Source of the DNA: an uncultured Alphaproteobacteria bacterium | GTDB lineage: Bacteria > Pseudomonadota > Alphaproteobacteria > Rs-D84 | Direction: 5' to 3' | Assembly: GCA_944390225.1 (NCBI GenBank) | Contig: CALXPB010000002.1 | Span: 1-63,649, forward strand | Length of the DNA: 63,649 bases | Shown here: piece by piece, positions 52,135 to 60,900 of the stretch | How the letters are laid out: every line of letters starts with the position of its first letter | How positions within the stretch are numbered: position 1 is the stretch's first letter | Position numbers and translations under genes: made by a program | The notes under the pieces: model-generated | Databases searched by the model: none | What the model was told of the DNA's origin: nothing | What the model saw: the letters and a program-made list of their open reading frames with translations, nothing else

Positions 52135-52551
52135 ATGAAAATAAAAAACTTTGCTATATTAGCTGGTGTTGCTGGCATGTTGGCCGCATGTGGCGGTTCC
52201 AGCATTGTTGAACCAACAGACTTAAACGATCAGCGCGTATTCTTCGCGTTCAATTCTTCTGAAATATCCGAAGAAGCACGTGATAACTTACTGGGACAAT
52301 CTTTGTATATGAAGAATCACCCAGAAACAAAAATCCAAATTGCAGGAAACTGCGACGAACGTGGTTCCACAGAATATAACTTGGCACTTGGTGCGCGTCG
52401 TGCAAACGCTGCAAAAGATGTCATGGTAAAAGATGGTATCGATTCTAAACGCATTTCCACAATTTCTTACGGTAAAGAACGTCCATTAGTCCAAGGTACA
52501 GGTGAAGAAGTCTGGAAATGGAATCGTAATGCAACAACAACTGTTAAATAA
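52135..52551 (+). CDS. pal: peptidoglycan-associated lipoprotein
   Basis: Encodes 138 aa. The lipobox LAAC has Cys19. An OmpA-like domain (about 30-115) has RVFFAFNSSEIS, GNCDERGSTEYN, GARRANA and SYGKERP, typical of Pal, which links outer membrane and peptidoglycan within the Tol-Pal system. AAGGGAG precedes the ATG. The other tol genes are not here. Confidence 0.96.
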   Translation: MKIKNFAILAGVAGMLAACGGSSIVEPTDLNDQRVFFAFNSSEISEEARDNLLGQSLYMKNHPETKIQIAGNCDERGSTEYNLALGARRANAAKDVMVKDGIDSKRISTISYGKERPLVQGTGEEVWKWNRNATTTVK

Positions 52552-52570
52552 TAGTTGATTATAAAAACAT

Positions 52571-52602
52571 AAAAAATGCCGGTAAAAACCGGTATTTTTT
52601 AT
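52571..52602 (+). terminator. terminator of pal
   Basis: CCGGT (52579-52583) pairs with ACCGG (52588-52592), flanked by an A-run and a T-run. Confidence 0.7.
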
Positions 52603-52625
52603 TAGATAAATAAACAAACACTCCA

Positions 52626-52652
52626 AAAAAAGACCGGAAAAAACCGGCTTTT
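52626..52652 (-). terminator. terminator of parAB
   Basis: GACCGG (about 52632-52637) pairs with CCGGC (about 52644-52648), with an A6 loop, followed on the minus strand by TTTTTTT. The last U-rich part leads to the next gene's terminator region. Confidence 0.7.
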
Positions 52653-52654
52653 TT

Positions 52655-53530
52655 TTATTTTGTTAGCCTGTCTATTAATTCTTGCATTTGAATTCTGGTT
52701 GAAAAAGACAAAATTATACTACCTGCCCCGCCCTTTTTCTCCTGCAATCTGACTTGTACCCCCAAAGCGTTTTTTATGCGGATTTCTATATCGCGAACTG
52801 TTTTAGCATCCATCGACCTAGAAACATAAGTGCGGCTTTTTATAGAACGAACAGAGTTTTTTACTATTTTTTCTGTTTCTGCAACAGACATATTTTTTTT
52901 CACGATTTCCTGTGCCAGAGCAACTGGATTTTCGGCAACAAGTATCGTTCTTGCATGAGAAGGCGATAATATGCCCTGCTCTACCATATTTTTAACTTCA
53001 TCAGGTAAATTTATTAAACGAATTGCGTTTTTTATATAACTTTCTGATTTTCCGATTAACCTTGAAACATCTGATAAATCATAACCGCATTTATCCATAA
53101 GATTTTCATACGCGTCGGCCTCTTCTATCGGATTCAAGTTTTCACGTTGTACATTTTCTATCAACGCTATTTCCATTGCGTTTTCATCATTAATCGTTTT
53201 TACCAAAGCAGGAATTTCCGTCAACCCAGCCATTTTACTGGCTCTAAAACGTCTTTCACCTGCAACAATTTCGTACATATAAGGTTTACCTGCAACCGCA
53301 CGTAATAATATCGGTTGCAAAACCCCTTTTTCTTTTATAGAAGCAGAAAGTTCCTCTAACTCTTTTTCAGAAAAAATTTTTCGTGGCTGATCAGGATTTG
53401 CCCCTATTTGTACTAACGGTATCTGCTTTACAACAACACGTTCACCACCTGTTAAAATAGAAATATCAGGTATACTTCCCATTTCTTCTTTTAAATCTGC
53501 CAACCCACGTCCAAGACCAAATTTTGACAT
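52655..53530 (-). CDS. parB: chromosome partitioning protein ParB
   Basis: Encodes 291 aa. ParB binds parS sites near the origin. Box I GERRFRAS, PALV, VSRLIGKSESYI (helix-turn-helix), and the SPSHARTIL motif match. The start overlaps the parA stop (TAATG). The operon ends in a terminator. It lies about 1 kb from two parS-like sites. Confidence 0.96.
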   Translation of the reverse strand: MSKFGLGRGLADLKEEMGSIPDISILTGGERVVVKQIPLVQIGANPDQPRKIFSEKELEELSASIKEKGVLQPILLRAVAGKPYMYEIVAGERRFRASKMAGLTEIPALVKTINDENAMEIALIENVQRENLNPIEEADAYENLMDKCGYDLSDVSRLIGKSESYIKNAIRLINLPDEVKNMVEQGILSPSHARTILVAENPVALAQEIVKKNMSVAETEKIVKNSVRSIKSRTYVSRSMDAKTVRDIEIRIKNALGVQVRLQEKKGGAGSIILSFSTRIQMQELIDRLTK

Positions 53531-54306
53531 TACAAAACCTCTTTTTCTAATTTCTGAACAACTTCTGTTGCGACCCGCAAATAAGCCTGAGCCCCAGCAG
53601 AATTAAAATCATAAAACAGTGCTGGTTTACCGTGACTTGGTGCCTCTGACACACGAACATTACGAGGAATTACAGTTTTAAAAACTTTATCACCGAAGGT
53701 ATTTCTGACATCTTCCTCGACCGCGCGCGTTAAAGCATAACGTTTGTCATACATAGTTAACAGCACCCCAAGTATATCTAAGTTTGGGTTCCACTTATTC
53801 TTTATTTCTTTTATAGAATTTATTAAATGATTTATTCCTTCAAGCGCATAAAACTCGCACTGCAAAGGAATTATCACAAAGTTCGCCGTTGTCAGAGCGT
53901 TCAAAGTTAAAAAACCAAGGGCAGGTGGGCAATCTAATAAAACATAATCATAGTGTTCTAAAATGGGCTTTAATGCGTCACGTAAACGATACTCTCTATT
54001 ATCAATATCTAACAGATCGACCTCGGCACCGGCCAGTGCCATTGTTGAAGGCATAATATGCATTCCTTGCACCGCAGTTGATAAAATATTATCGGCAGCA
54101 TTCGCCGTTCCCATAATAACCCCATAAACACTTTGCCTATGGGAAGCACGAACAAAACCCAAACCAGTTCCGGCATTTCCTTGCGAATCTAAATCTATTA
54201 ACAAAACCTTTTTTTTTATCGCCGCTAATGAAGCACCTATATTTATAGCAGTCGTTGTTTTACCAACACCGCCTTTTTGATTCGCAAAAGCAATTATTTT
54301 CGTCAT
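53530..54306 (-). CDS. parA: chromosome partitioning ATPase ParA
   Basis: Encodes 258 aa. ParA is a deviant Walker ATPase that positions ParB-parS complexes. Walker A KGGVGKTT is at 11-18, with Walker B-type LIDLDSQGN at 36-44. AGGAAA precedes the start. It forms an operon with parB. rsmG lies just upstream, the usual gidB-parA-parB order. Confidence 0.97.
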   Translation of the reverse strand: MTKIIAFANQKGGVGKTTTAINIGASLAAIKKKVLLIDLDSQGNAGTGLGFVRASHRQSVYGVIMGTANAADNILSTAVQGMHIMPSTMALAGAEVDLLDIDNREYRLRDALKPILEHYDYVLLDCPPALGFLTLNALTTANFVIIPLQCEFYALEGINHLINSIKEIKNKWNPNLDILGVLLTMYDKRYALTRAVEEDVRNTFGDKVFKTVIPRNVRVSEAPSHGKPALFYDFNSAGAQAYLRVATEVVQKLEKEVL

Positions 54307-54542
54307 TATTTTTCCTGATATTTAAAATTTAACATTCTTAGGTTACAACAAACAACACAATACCGTCAAGAACGATTTTTTAATTATAAAAACGCAGTAA
54401 AAACAATAAAATAAAACATGTTTCACATGAAACAACTTTTTATACCGTCTAAAAAAACCGAATCTTTTTTAAAGCGAAAGAACTTGTTTTTTTACAAAAA
54501 AGCACAAAAAACTTTTTGCACTAAAAACAATATGTTATTTAT
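54307..54542. other. AT-rich parA-rsmG intergenic region
   Basis: A 236-base very A/T-rich gap between parA and the end of rsmG. No gene, no clear promoter for parA was seen, apart from the parS-like site listed separately. No DnaA boxes (TTATCCACA) were noticed. Confidence 0.5.
54419..54434. promoter_or_regulatory. parS-like site 1
   Basis: TGTTTCACATGAAACA differs from the parS consensus TGTTTCACGTGAAACA by one base, at the centre. It lies 112 bases upstream of the parA start codon. Confidence 0.75.
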
Positions 54543-54543
54543 T

Positions 54544-54557
54544 GTTTCATATGAAAC
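54544..54557. promoter_or_regulatory. parS-like site 2, degenerate
   Basis: GTTTCATATGAAAC is a perfect palindrome matching the parS core GTTTCACGTGAAAC at 12 of 14 bases. It overlaps the rsmG stop codon. It lies 125 bases from the first site. Confidence 0.5.
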
Positions 54558-55117
54558 TACCGGCATTTTTTTACTATAATTATAAAACCGTCTCCGGTTT
54601 TTGACGGTATTAAATTGTAATCAAATTTATATTTTTGTTTTGCAACAGAAATTTCTGTTAAAACATCCCGGCCTTTTAATAAAAAAAGCCGGCATTTTGT
54701 CTTGGCGGTATAATCTAGTATTTTTACCAATGGCGCAAAAGCCCGTGCAGTAAAAACTATATTATTTTTTTCGCGGGGCAGGGCAGAAATTAAACTTTCC
54801 GCGCGACCATGGAATACGGTTAAATTAGATAAATCAAGCCTGCTTTTTACTTCCTTTAAAAAATTTGCTTTTTTGCCAACAGACTCAACACAAGTAACTC
54901 GCCACCCTAGTATAGCAAGCACAACGCCGGGGAAGCCGGCACCACTGCCCAAATCAATAATATCTACATCGTCAGGCAACACATCCGCTAATTGCGCAGA
55001 ATCTTCAAAATGTCGCTTTTTTACATCACCCAGAGTACTTGGCGCAACTAAATTCATACGCTCGGACCATTCACGTAATAATTTTTCATATAAATTAAAT
55101 TTTTCTTTATTATTCAT
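54557..55117 (-). CDS. rsmG: 16S rRNA m7G527 methyltransferase
   Basis: Encodes 186 aa from the ATG at 55117. RsmG (GidB) methylates G527 of 16S rRNA. Motifs are HFEDSAQLADVLP, DLGSGAGFPGVVLAI (SAM-binding glycine loop), and CVESVGKKANFL. The start is set by the typical N-terminus and by the -10 seven bases before. A longer frame from 55291 lies across the divergent promoter region. It is followed by parAB. Confidence 0.92.
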   Translation of the reverse strand: MNNKEKFNLYEKLLREWSERMNLVAPSTLGDVKKRHFEDSAQLADVLPDDVDIIDLGSGAGFPGVVLAILGWRVTCVESVGKKANFLKEVKSRLDLSNLTVFHGRAESLISALPREKNNIVFTARAFAPLVKILDYTAKTKCRLFLLKGRDVLTEISVAKQKYKFDYNLIPSKTGDGFIIIVKKCR

Positions 55118-55124
55118 AAAGATT

Positions 55125-55133
55125 ATTGTAGCA
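55125..55133 (-). promoter_or_regulatory. rsmG extended -10 promoter, leaderless
   Basis: On the minus strand TGCTACAAT (TACAAT at 55125-55130) is an extended -10 box, followed by seven bases and the ATG at 55117. No -35 or ribosome binding site is seen. Confidence 0.5.
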
Positions 55134-55143
55134 TAACTTTCAC

Positions 55144-56757
55144 ATGAGAAAAATAGAAACTTTATTTGTCGGTATTGCTCTGATTGCCATTGTTGTTGTA
55201 ATGGGAGGTGCGTTTTGGTACCACAATTATTCTGACAATACCCAGAAAATTGAATATCCAGAAACAGAATATGGTACATTTCTAGCCGCACAACATGCCA
55301 TATATGTAAATGATTTTGATACAGCCGCTAAATTATCCGCAAAACTGAAAGATGTAGATTACCCGATTGTACAATCTACGAAAGTTTTATCCGATTTCCT
55401 AAGCGGTAATTTGCCAGAAAACGCCGATCTTTTAAAAGACGAAAAGGCTACTGCATCAAGATTAATTTATGATGCATATCTTGTAAAGCAAGAAAATTGG
55501 GACGAATTATACAAACGGCATAAAAAAGACGAATCTGCACTGGCTTCGCCTTTACGAATATGGGCATCGGTTGCAACAGACCATAAAAAAGACGCGCTAA
55601 AATTTATAGATAAATTATCAACGAATGAATCGTGGAAAGACTTTATTCGCGGACAAATATACGCCGAAACCGGTGAAATAGAAAAAGCCGCAGAATCGTT
55701 TGCCAAAGTTCGCACGGACTTTATGAATATAAACGATTATTTATATATAATGTCTTTTTACAATCATAATGAAATTGTTGATGCTGCAGAAAAATTAAAA
55801 CAAGACTTTACCGCAAAACCTGGTGGTATGTTTATGTTAGATTTTGAAAATATACCAGATTGGTCTTTGTATTCTGGATATCAAAACGCTTTAGCATTCA
55901 GCCTGATTCAAACGGTATCTCATACACAAATTATGATGTATTCAGATCTTGCCATTCTTTTATTGCGTTTTGCTCAAATAACAGGACCGGGAATAAATGA
56001 AAACAACGATGCAATAAATTATTATCTGGGACAATTTTTCTTTAATAATCACGGCGATTATAAAAAACATTTTGAAAAAATTGACAGTAATAGCCCTTTT
56101 TACCTATTTTCTATATTACGCATGGCGGAAAAAAGCGGTAATATGAAAACGTTAGAGCGGGCGATAAAAAATAATCCTTTATTTGTTCCTGCTGTGAATG
56201 AATTAATTGCATATAATATCAAGCAAGGTAATCGTCGTGCGGCTTTACGCGTTGTAAATAGAGCATTAAATGATGAGAAATTAACAGAACTAGGTCATGC
56301 GTTCTTTTTGAAGAGCAGGGCACATATTTATTTTACATTTGGTAATTTAGACGCTGCACAGACCGACTTGCATGACGCATCGGCATTTTTACCTCTGGAC
56401 GCAGAAATACTTTCTTTACAGGCAAAAATATGGGTGGCACAAAATAGAGAAATAGAAAACGCATATGATTATGCCATGATGTTAGTAAAACAGGATCCTA
56501 CTGATATAATGGCATGGGACACTTTGGGGTACGTCGTTGCAAAAAGGGAAGGTGTGGAAGCAGCATTAGACGTTCTTTCTAGGGTAGGAGAGGTTTCTGT
56601 AACTTGTTCTTCTTTATTTGAGCACTTGGGTGATTTATATATACAAATTAACGAAAAACAACTGGCAAAAGAAGCATATCTGCGCGCGATTGAACTATCT
56701 GATGACGGATTAACTATTGTACCCGTATTAGAAAAGAAATTAAGGAAAATAAAATGA
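55144..56757 (+). CDS. membrane-anchored TPR protein
   Basis: Encodes 537 aa. One N-terminal transmembrane helix (about 8-28), then a helical region of degenerate TPR repeats (about 50-530), the clearest at the end: AALDVLSRVGEVS and KQLAKEAYLRAIELSDDG. No catalytic motif is visible. The stop overlaps the gpsA start (ATGATGA). The partner is unknown; a protein-binding scaffold is likely. It is divergent from rsmG. Confidence 0.75.
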   Translation: MRKIETLFVGIALIAIVVVMGGAFWYHNYSDNTQKIEYPETEYGTFLAAQHAIYVNDFDTAAKLSAKLKDVDYPIVQSTKVLSDFLSGNLPENADLLKDEKATASRLIYDAYLVKQENWDELYKRHKKDESALASPLRIWASVATDHKKDALKFIDKLSTNESWKDFIRGQIYAETGEIEKAAESFAKVRTDFMNINDYLYIMSFYNHNEIVDAAEKLKQDFTAKPGGMFMLDFENIPDWSLYSGYQNALAFSLIQTVSHTQIMMYSDLAILLLRFAQITGPGINENNDAINYYLGQFFFNNHGDYKKHFEKIDSNSPFYLFSILRMAEKSGNMKTLERAIKNNPLFVPAVNELIAYNIKQGNRRAALRVVNRALNDEKLTELGHAFFLKSRAHIYFTFGNLDAAQTDLHDASAFLPLDAEILSLQAKIWVAQNREIENAYDYAMMLVKQDPTDIMAWDTLGYVVAKREGVEAALDVLSRVGEVSVTCSSLFEHLGDLYIQINEKQLAKEAYLRAIELSDDGLTIVPVLEKKLRKIK

Positions 56758-57620
56758 TGAATGTTGGTATTATAGGCGCAGGCGCGTGGGGGACGGCTTT
56801 ATCAATTATTACAGCTCGCGGTGGTTCTAATGTAATTTTATGGTCATACGACGGTCAGAAAACAGATTTTGAAGGTGTTCAAGTACCAGAAAACATAAAG
56901 ATGACTTCCTCTATGGATTTTCTAAGCGATTGTGATGCTTGGTTAATAGTAACACCTGCCGCTTTTTTCAGAGAAACTTCTAGAAAAGCAAGAATATTTT
57001 ATAAAAATCAACCTATTATAATTTGCACAAAAGGCGCAGAATATTCTACGGGGGACTTCGTTTCCGAGATATTACAAGCGGAGATACCGGAAGTCTCTGA
57101 TTTTGGTGTACTATCTGGTCCACAATTTGCCGCAGAAGTTGCTCGTGGGATTCCGACGGGCTCTACATTAGCGGGTACGCAAAAAGTATTAGATGCGGGC
57201 AGGGTGATTTTTAATCAGTTATATTTAAGCGAAACAGATGATATTATCGGCTCAGAAATATGCGGTGTTGGTAAAAACGCTGTTGCACTGATATGCGGAT
57301 ATAATGCTATAAAAGCGGACGGGGAAAACGAAAGAGCTTTGATATTCACGCGCGCTTGGAACGAGGTTATGAATATAGGAGTTGCAAGAGGCGCAAAAAT
57401 GAAAACTTTTCTTGATTTATGCGGAATAGGGGATTTGTTCTTATCTGCAACATCTGCCACCAGCAGAAATTTTGCTGGCGGAATGTCCATTGCGCGCGGG
57501 GAAAAACCGACCGGAACAGTTGAAGGAATTTTTGCGTTAAACGGTTTAATAAATCTGGCAGAAAAATTAGGGGTACAAATACCGATATTAAAAGAAATGC
57601 GCGAAAAACTACATATTTAA
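56754..57620 (+). CDS. gpsA: glycerol-3-phosphate dehydrogenase [NAD(P)+]
   Basis: Encodes 288 aa. GpsA makes glycerol-3-phosphate from dihydroxyacetone phosphate for phospholipids. The NAD-binding GAGAWGTA is at about 8-15, SGPQFAAEVARGIPT and GVGKNAVALICGYN are family motifs, the Lys of GKN being catalytic. It is about 40 residues shorter than most, mainly at the C-terminus and in loops. It overlaps the TPR gene and is closed by a terminator. Confidence 0.94.
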   Translation: MMNVGIIGAGAWGTALSIITARGGSNVILWSYDGQKTDFEGVQVPENIKMTSSMDFLSDCDAWLIVTPAAFFRETSRKARIFYKNQPIIICTKGAEYSTGDFVSEILQAEIPEVSDFGVLSGPQFAAEVARGIPTGSTLAGTQKVLDAGRVIFNQLYLSETDDIIGSEICGVGKNAVALICGYNAIKADGENERALIFTRAWNEVMNIGVARGAKMKTFLDLCGIGDLFLSATSATSRNFAGGMSIARGEKPTGTVEGIFALNGLINLAEKLGVQIPILKEMREKLHI

Positions 57621-57650
57621 TTAAAAAACCGGTAAATACCGGTTTTTTTA
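57621..57650. terminator. bidirectional terminator
   Basis: AAAAAACCGGTA (57623-57634) pairs with TACCGGTTTTTT (57637-57648), ending gpsA and the permease gene. Confidence 0.85.
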
Positions 57651-58865
57651 TTCGTATCTTAAACTATCAATCGGGTTCAGTTTTGCTGCTTTCATAGCCG
57701 GCATAACCCCCGAAGCAAGCCCCACAACAACTGCAACACTTACCGAAACCACGACAGGCCATATGCTAAACGGGACTTCATAGCCAAGCACAAACCTTCC
57801 AACACCTTGTGACAGACCAACCCCAATTAACAACCCAAACATAGACCCCATAAAAGAAATCAGTATAGACTCTGACAAAAACTGAGTTATTATATGACGT
57901 TCTCTGGCACCTATTGCCTTGCGGATGCCTATTTCATGGGTTCTTTCCGCAACAGATACCAACATCATATTCATAATTCCAATAGAGCCTACTAATAAAG
58001 ATACCGCAGCAATTGCGATCAATAACATAGTCATATAACCTGTTACAGTATCCATTGCTTCCATCATTTGTTTCATATCCATAATCTGAAAATCATCATC
58101 TTCATCATCGGATAAATTATGTCTATCACGTAATAGAGCAGTTATCTGTTCTATGACCAAGTTATTATCTGCGTCTGGATATAATTTTAATGAAATCATA
58201 TTAACAGAGTTAGGAAACCTACTTCCCTGCAACCGTTTTTTTAATGTTGTGATAGGTATTATAACCATATCATCTTGACTTCCCATGGCAGAATCTCCGC
58301 GTTCTTTCGTAACGCCGATTATGACAAAAGGCATATTCTGAACTCTGATTACTTCACCCACCGGGTTTTCCGGCATTTGTAATTCTTCCGCCGTCTGCGG
58401 TCCTATAACCGCATAAGTAGACCCGTTTCTTACGGCAGACTGATCAAAAAATGTACCATATTTCAATTCAAGATTCTGAACGCTTACATAATCAGGATAA
58501 ACGCCGACCATTGAAGAAGCCCAGTTTTGATTTCCATAAATAACTTGGGCAGCCGCATTCTGCACAGGACTTACCGCCATAACATCAGGTAGTTTTGCAA
58601 TAAATTCTGCATCATCTGTTGTCAGAGTCTGCCTATTTCCCGTTCTTACCCCAGCGCTTTGTGCTGCTCCGGCACGTATCATTATCGTATTAGTACCAAG
58701 TGAAGAAAACTGATCGTTAATTTGTTTTGATACAGTTTCTCCGACAGCAACCATTATAACAACCGCCATAACCCCAATAACGATACCTAATACCGTTAAG
58801 AAAGAGCGTATTTTATTACCGCTGATTGATAACCAAGACTCTTTTAAAATATCATTTAATGTCAT
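57648..58865 (-). CDS. MacB-type ABC transporter permease
   Basis: Encodes 405 aa. FtsX-like layout: one N-terminal helix (about 20-40), a large periplasmic domain (about 45-275, MacB-PCD), and three C-terminal helices (about 280-305, 330-355, 370-392). MacB in E. coli is fused to its ATPase; here the ATPase is a separate gene 21 bases upstream. Likely exports a lipoprotein, peptide or macrolide-like compound through TolC, or signals mechanically. Substrate unknown. Confidence 0.88.
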   Translation of the reverse strand: MTLNDILKESWLSISGNKIRSFLTVLGIVIGVMAVVIMVAVGETVSKQINDQFSSLGTNTIMIRAGAAQSAGVRTGNRQTLTTDDAEFIAKLPDVMAVSPVQNAAAQVIYGNQNWASSMVGVYPDYVSVQNLELKYGTFFDQSAVRNGSTYAVIGPQTAEELQMPENPVGEVIRVQNMPFVIIGVTKERGDSAMGSQDDMVIIPITTLKKRLQGSRFPNSVNMISLKLYPDADNNLVIEQITALLRDRHNLSDDEDDDFQIMDMKQMMEAMDTVTGYMTMLLIAIAAVSLLVGSIGIMNMMLVSVAERTHEIGIRKAIGARERHIITQFLSESILISFMGSMFGLLIGVGLSQGVGRFVLGYEVPFSIWPVVVSVSVAVVVGLASGVMPAMKAAKLNPIDSLRYE

Positions 58866-58886
58866 TTTTTTACCTACTTTTTATAT

Positions 58887-59618
58887 TTATTGTAATGCCC
58901 GTTCGTCTTTCGGGACCTTTCCATCATAATTTATTCTGCCGTCATAAATATGGATAAGACGATTTGAATACTGAGCAATTTCAAATTCATGCGTAATAAC
59001 AACAATCGTAATTCCCATTTCTTCATTCAATTCTTTGAAAAAACTTAGTATTTCATTCCCCATTTTACTGTCCAACGCCCCCGTAGGTTCATCTGCCAGT
59101 ATCAATTTAGGGTTTCCCGCCAGCGCACGAGCAATTGCAACACGTTGTTTCATACCACCCGATAATTGCGTCGGTAAATACGATTCAAAATTTTCTAGTC
59201 CTACACGTTTTAACATTTCGCGTGCCCTATGAATTCTTTCATCCATAGGCAAACCGCGATACATTAAAGGCAACATTACGTTATCCAATACGCTTCTTTT
59301 AGATAATAAATTAAACTGCTGAAATACGAACCCTATATATTCATTACGAACGACTGCCAGTTCATCAGAAGTTAAATGAGTTACATCTCTACCATACAAC
59401 TTATATGTACCGCTTGTGGGGGTATCCAAAGCCCCTATTATATTCATGCAAGTAGATTTACCACTGCCAGACGGTCCCATTATAGAAACGAATTCACCTT
59501 GATTAACATCAAAAGTTATATCAAATAAAACCTGCTGTTCTCCGCCCATTTCTACTGGGAAACTTTTGCAAATTTTATTCATAGAAATTATGTTTACTTG
59601 CTCTTTTTTCTTTTTCAT
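58887..59618 (-). CDS. ABC transporter ATPase, LolD/MacB type
   Basis: Encodes 243 aa from the ATG at 59618 (AGAGAG upstream; GTG at 59624 is an alternative). Walker A GPSGSGKST, Q-loop FQQFNLL, signature LSGGMKQRVAIARALAG, Walker B LILADEPTGALD and H-loop THE are all present. It powers the adjacent permease. A promoter with TATAAT (59642-59647) precedes it, so this pair can be expressed apart from the macA-like/tolC genes. Confidence 0.93.
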   Translation of the reverse strand: MKKKKEQVNIISMNKICKSFPVEMGGEQQVLFDITFDVNQGEFVSIMGPSGSGKSTCMNIIGALDTPTSGTYKLYGRDVTHLTSDELAVVRNEYIGFVFQQFNLLSKRSVLDNVMLPLMYRGLPMDERIHRAREMLKRVGLENFESYLPTQLSGGMKQRVAIARALAGNPKLILADEPTGALDSKMGNEILSFFKELNEEMGITIVVITHEFEIAQYSNRLIHIYDGRINYDGKVPKDERALQ

Positions 59619-59641
59619 CTGCACTCTCTCTTTACGACAAA

Positions 59642-59650
59642 ATTATAGCA
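59642..59650 (-). promoter_or_regulatory. extended -10 promoter of the ATPase-permease operon
   Basis: On the minus strand TGCTATAAT with TATAAT at 59642-59647. No clear -35. Confidence 0.45.
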
Positions 59651-59681
59651 TCTGATATATAAAAATTTTATAAAAAATTAA

Positions 59682-59712
59682 AAAAAGACCAGCAAAGAAC
59701 CGGTCTTTTTAT
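59682..59712 (-). terminator. terminator of the tolC/macA-like operon
   Basis: AAAAAGACC (59682-59690) pairs with GGTCTTTTT (59702-59710) over an 11-base loop, with U-runs on the minus strand. Confidence 0.7.
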
Positions 59713-59718
59713 ACATTT

Positions 59719-60900
59719 TTACATACGTGGTCCCATGCGCATTGTAGACGATGAAGAAGAAGCCTGACCATATCTACCTATTATGACTCTATCTCCTTCT
59801 TGAATATCATCTGAAATAATTTCTGTTTCGGTCGCAGTTACCAAACCTTTCTGATAAGGTACTAATAAAACAGTCGATACCCCGTCAACATTGCGTTGAA
59901 TAGCCAAATGAGTCTTTGTCGTAGCATCACCTGCATTTTCAACAATACCGTCAAAACTGCGCAAAATCAAAGCAGAATTCTGAACTTTCCATATATCTTC
60001 TTTTTCAGAAACTAAAATTGTAACAAATGCGGTCATACCCGGTTTTAACCGTAAATCTGTATTATCTACATCTATTACCACCGTATAAACGACGACGTTT
60101 GAAGTTATTGTAGGCGACAAACGAACTTGACGAACAAACCCTTCAAATGTTTGCGTAGGATAGGCATCAACAGTAAAAGTAACGCTCTGTCCTTCTTCTA
60201 TCATACCAATATCAGCCTCGGATACAGACGTTTCTATCTGCATCTGAGATAAATCCTCTGCTATTTCAAACAAATCCGGTGTTTGAAATGATGCGGCAAC
60301 AGTTTGTCCGACATCAACTTGTCGTGAAATGACAGTTCCATCAACGGGCGAAGTAATAGTCGCATAACCTAAATTAGTCACGGCACGATCGTATTGCGAC
60401 TTCATTTTATTAACGTTTTGCTCGGCCTGTTCATAAGTTGTCTGAGACTGTTCTAATTCTGCTCTTGGAATTATATCTCCATCATATAAAATTTTATTAC
60501 GTTCGTATTCATTTTTTGCGTAATCGCGTTGCGATTCTGCACTGATTAAAGACGCTTTTGCTTCGTCAACAGAAGCCTGTAAAACAGAAGGTTCTATTGT
60601 TAGTAAAATATCACCTTTTTTTACTTTGGAGTTATAATCTACAAAGATTTCTTCAATGGTTCCGCTGACCTGTGAACCGACATTTATTGTATTTAATGGT
60701 TGAATTTCACCGGTTGCCGTAACAACCTGTCTTAAATCACCGCGAGAAATCGTTGCTGTTGCAAACCCCGTTCCTTTGCCATCACCGTTACCGCCGAAAA
60801 AATAATATAAACCGCCTGCGACTAATAAGAACAAAATTAACCACCATTTACGACGTTTTATCCAGTTCCAGATTTTCTTCATTTTAGTTTCTTTATTCAT
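59719..60900 (-). CDS. MacA/HlyD-type periplasmic adaptor
   Basis: Encodes 393 aa. A basic N-terminus and one transmembrane helix (about 17-35) precede the lipoyl, hairpin and barrel domains of the RND/MFP family (ATGEIQPLNTINVGSQVSG near the start, coiled coil about 110-160, then VTSPVDGTVISRQVDVGQTV). It links the ABC permease to TolC. The start overlaps the tolC-like stop by eight bases; GGAGGG upstream supports it. The end of the protein has a Ser-rich tail. Confidence 0.9.
   Translation of the reverse strand: MNKETKMKKIWNWIKRRKWWLILFLLVAGGLYYFFGGNGDGKGTGFATATISRGDLRQVVTATGEIQPLNTINVGSQVSGTIEEIFVDYNSKVKKGDILLTIEPSVLQASVDEAKASLISAESQRDYAKNEYERNKILYDGDIIPRAELEQSQTTYEQAEQNVNKMKSQYDRAVTNLGYATITSPVDGTVISRQVDVGQTVAASFQTPDLFEIAEDLSQMQIETSVSEADIGMIEEGQSVTFTVDAYPTQTFEGFVRQVRLSPTITSNVVVYTVVIDVDNTDLRLKPGMTAFVTILVSEKEDIWKVQNSALILRSFDGIVENAGDATTKTHLAIQRNVDGVSTVLLVPYQKGLVTATETEIISDDIQEGDRVIIGRYGQASSSSSTMRMGPRM

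Noticed and set aside
54307..54542. Replication origin
   Set aside because: A/T-rich, but no DnaA boxes and no dnaA or dnaN gene; the parS sites alone are not enough.
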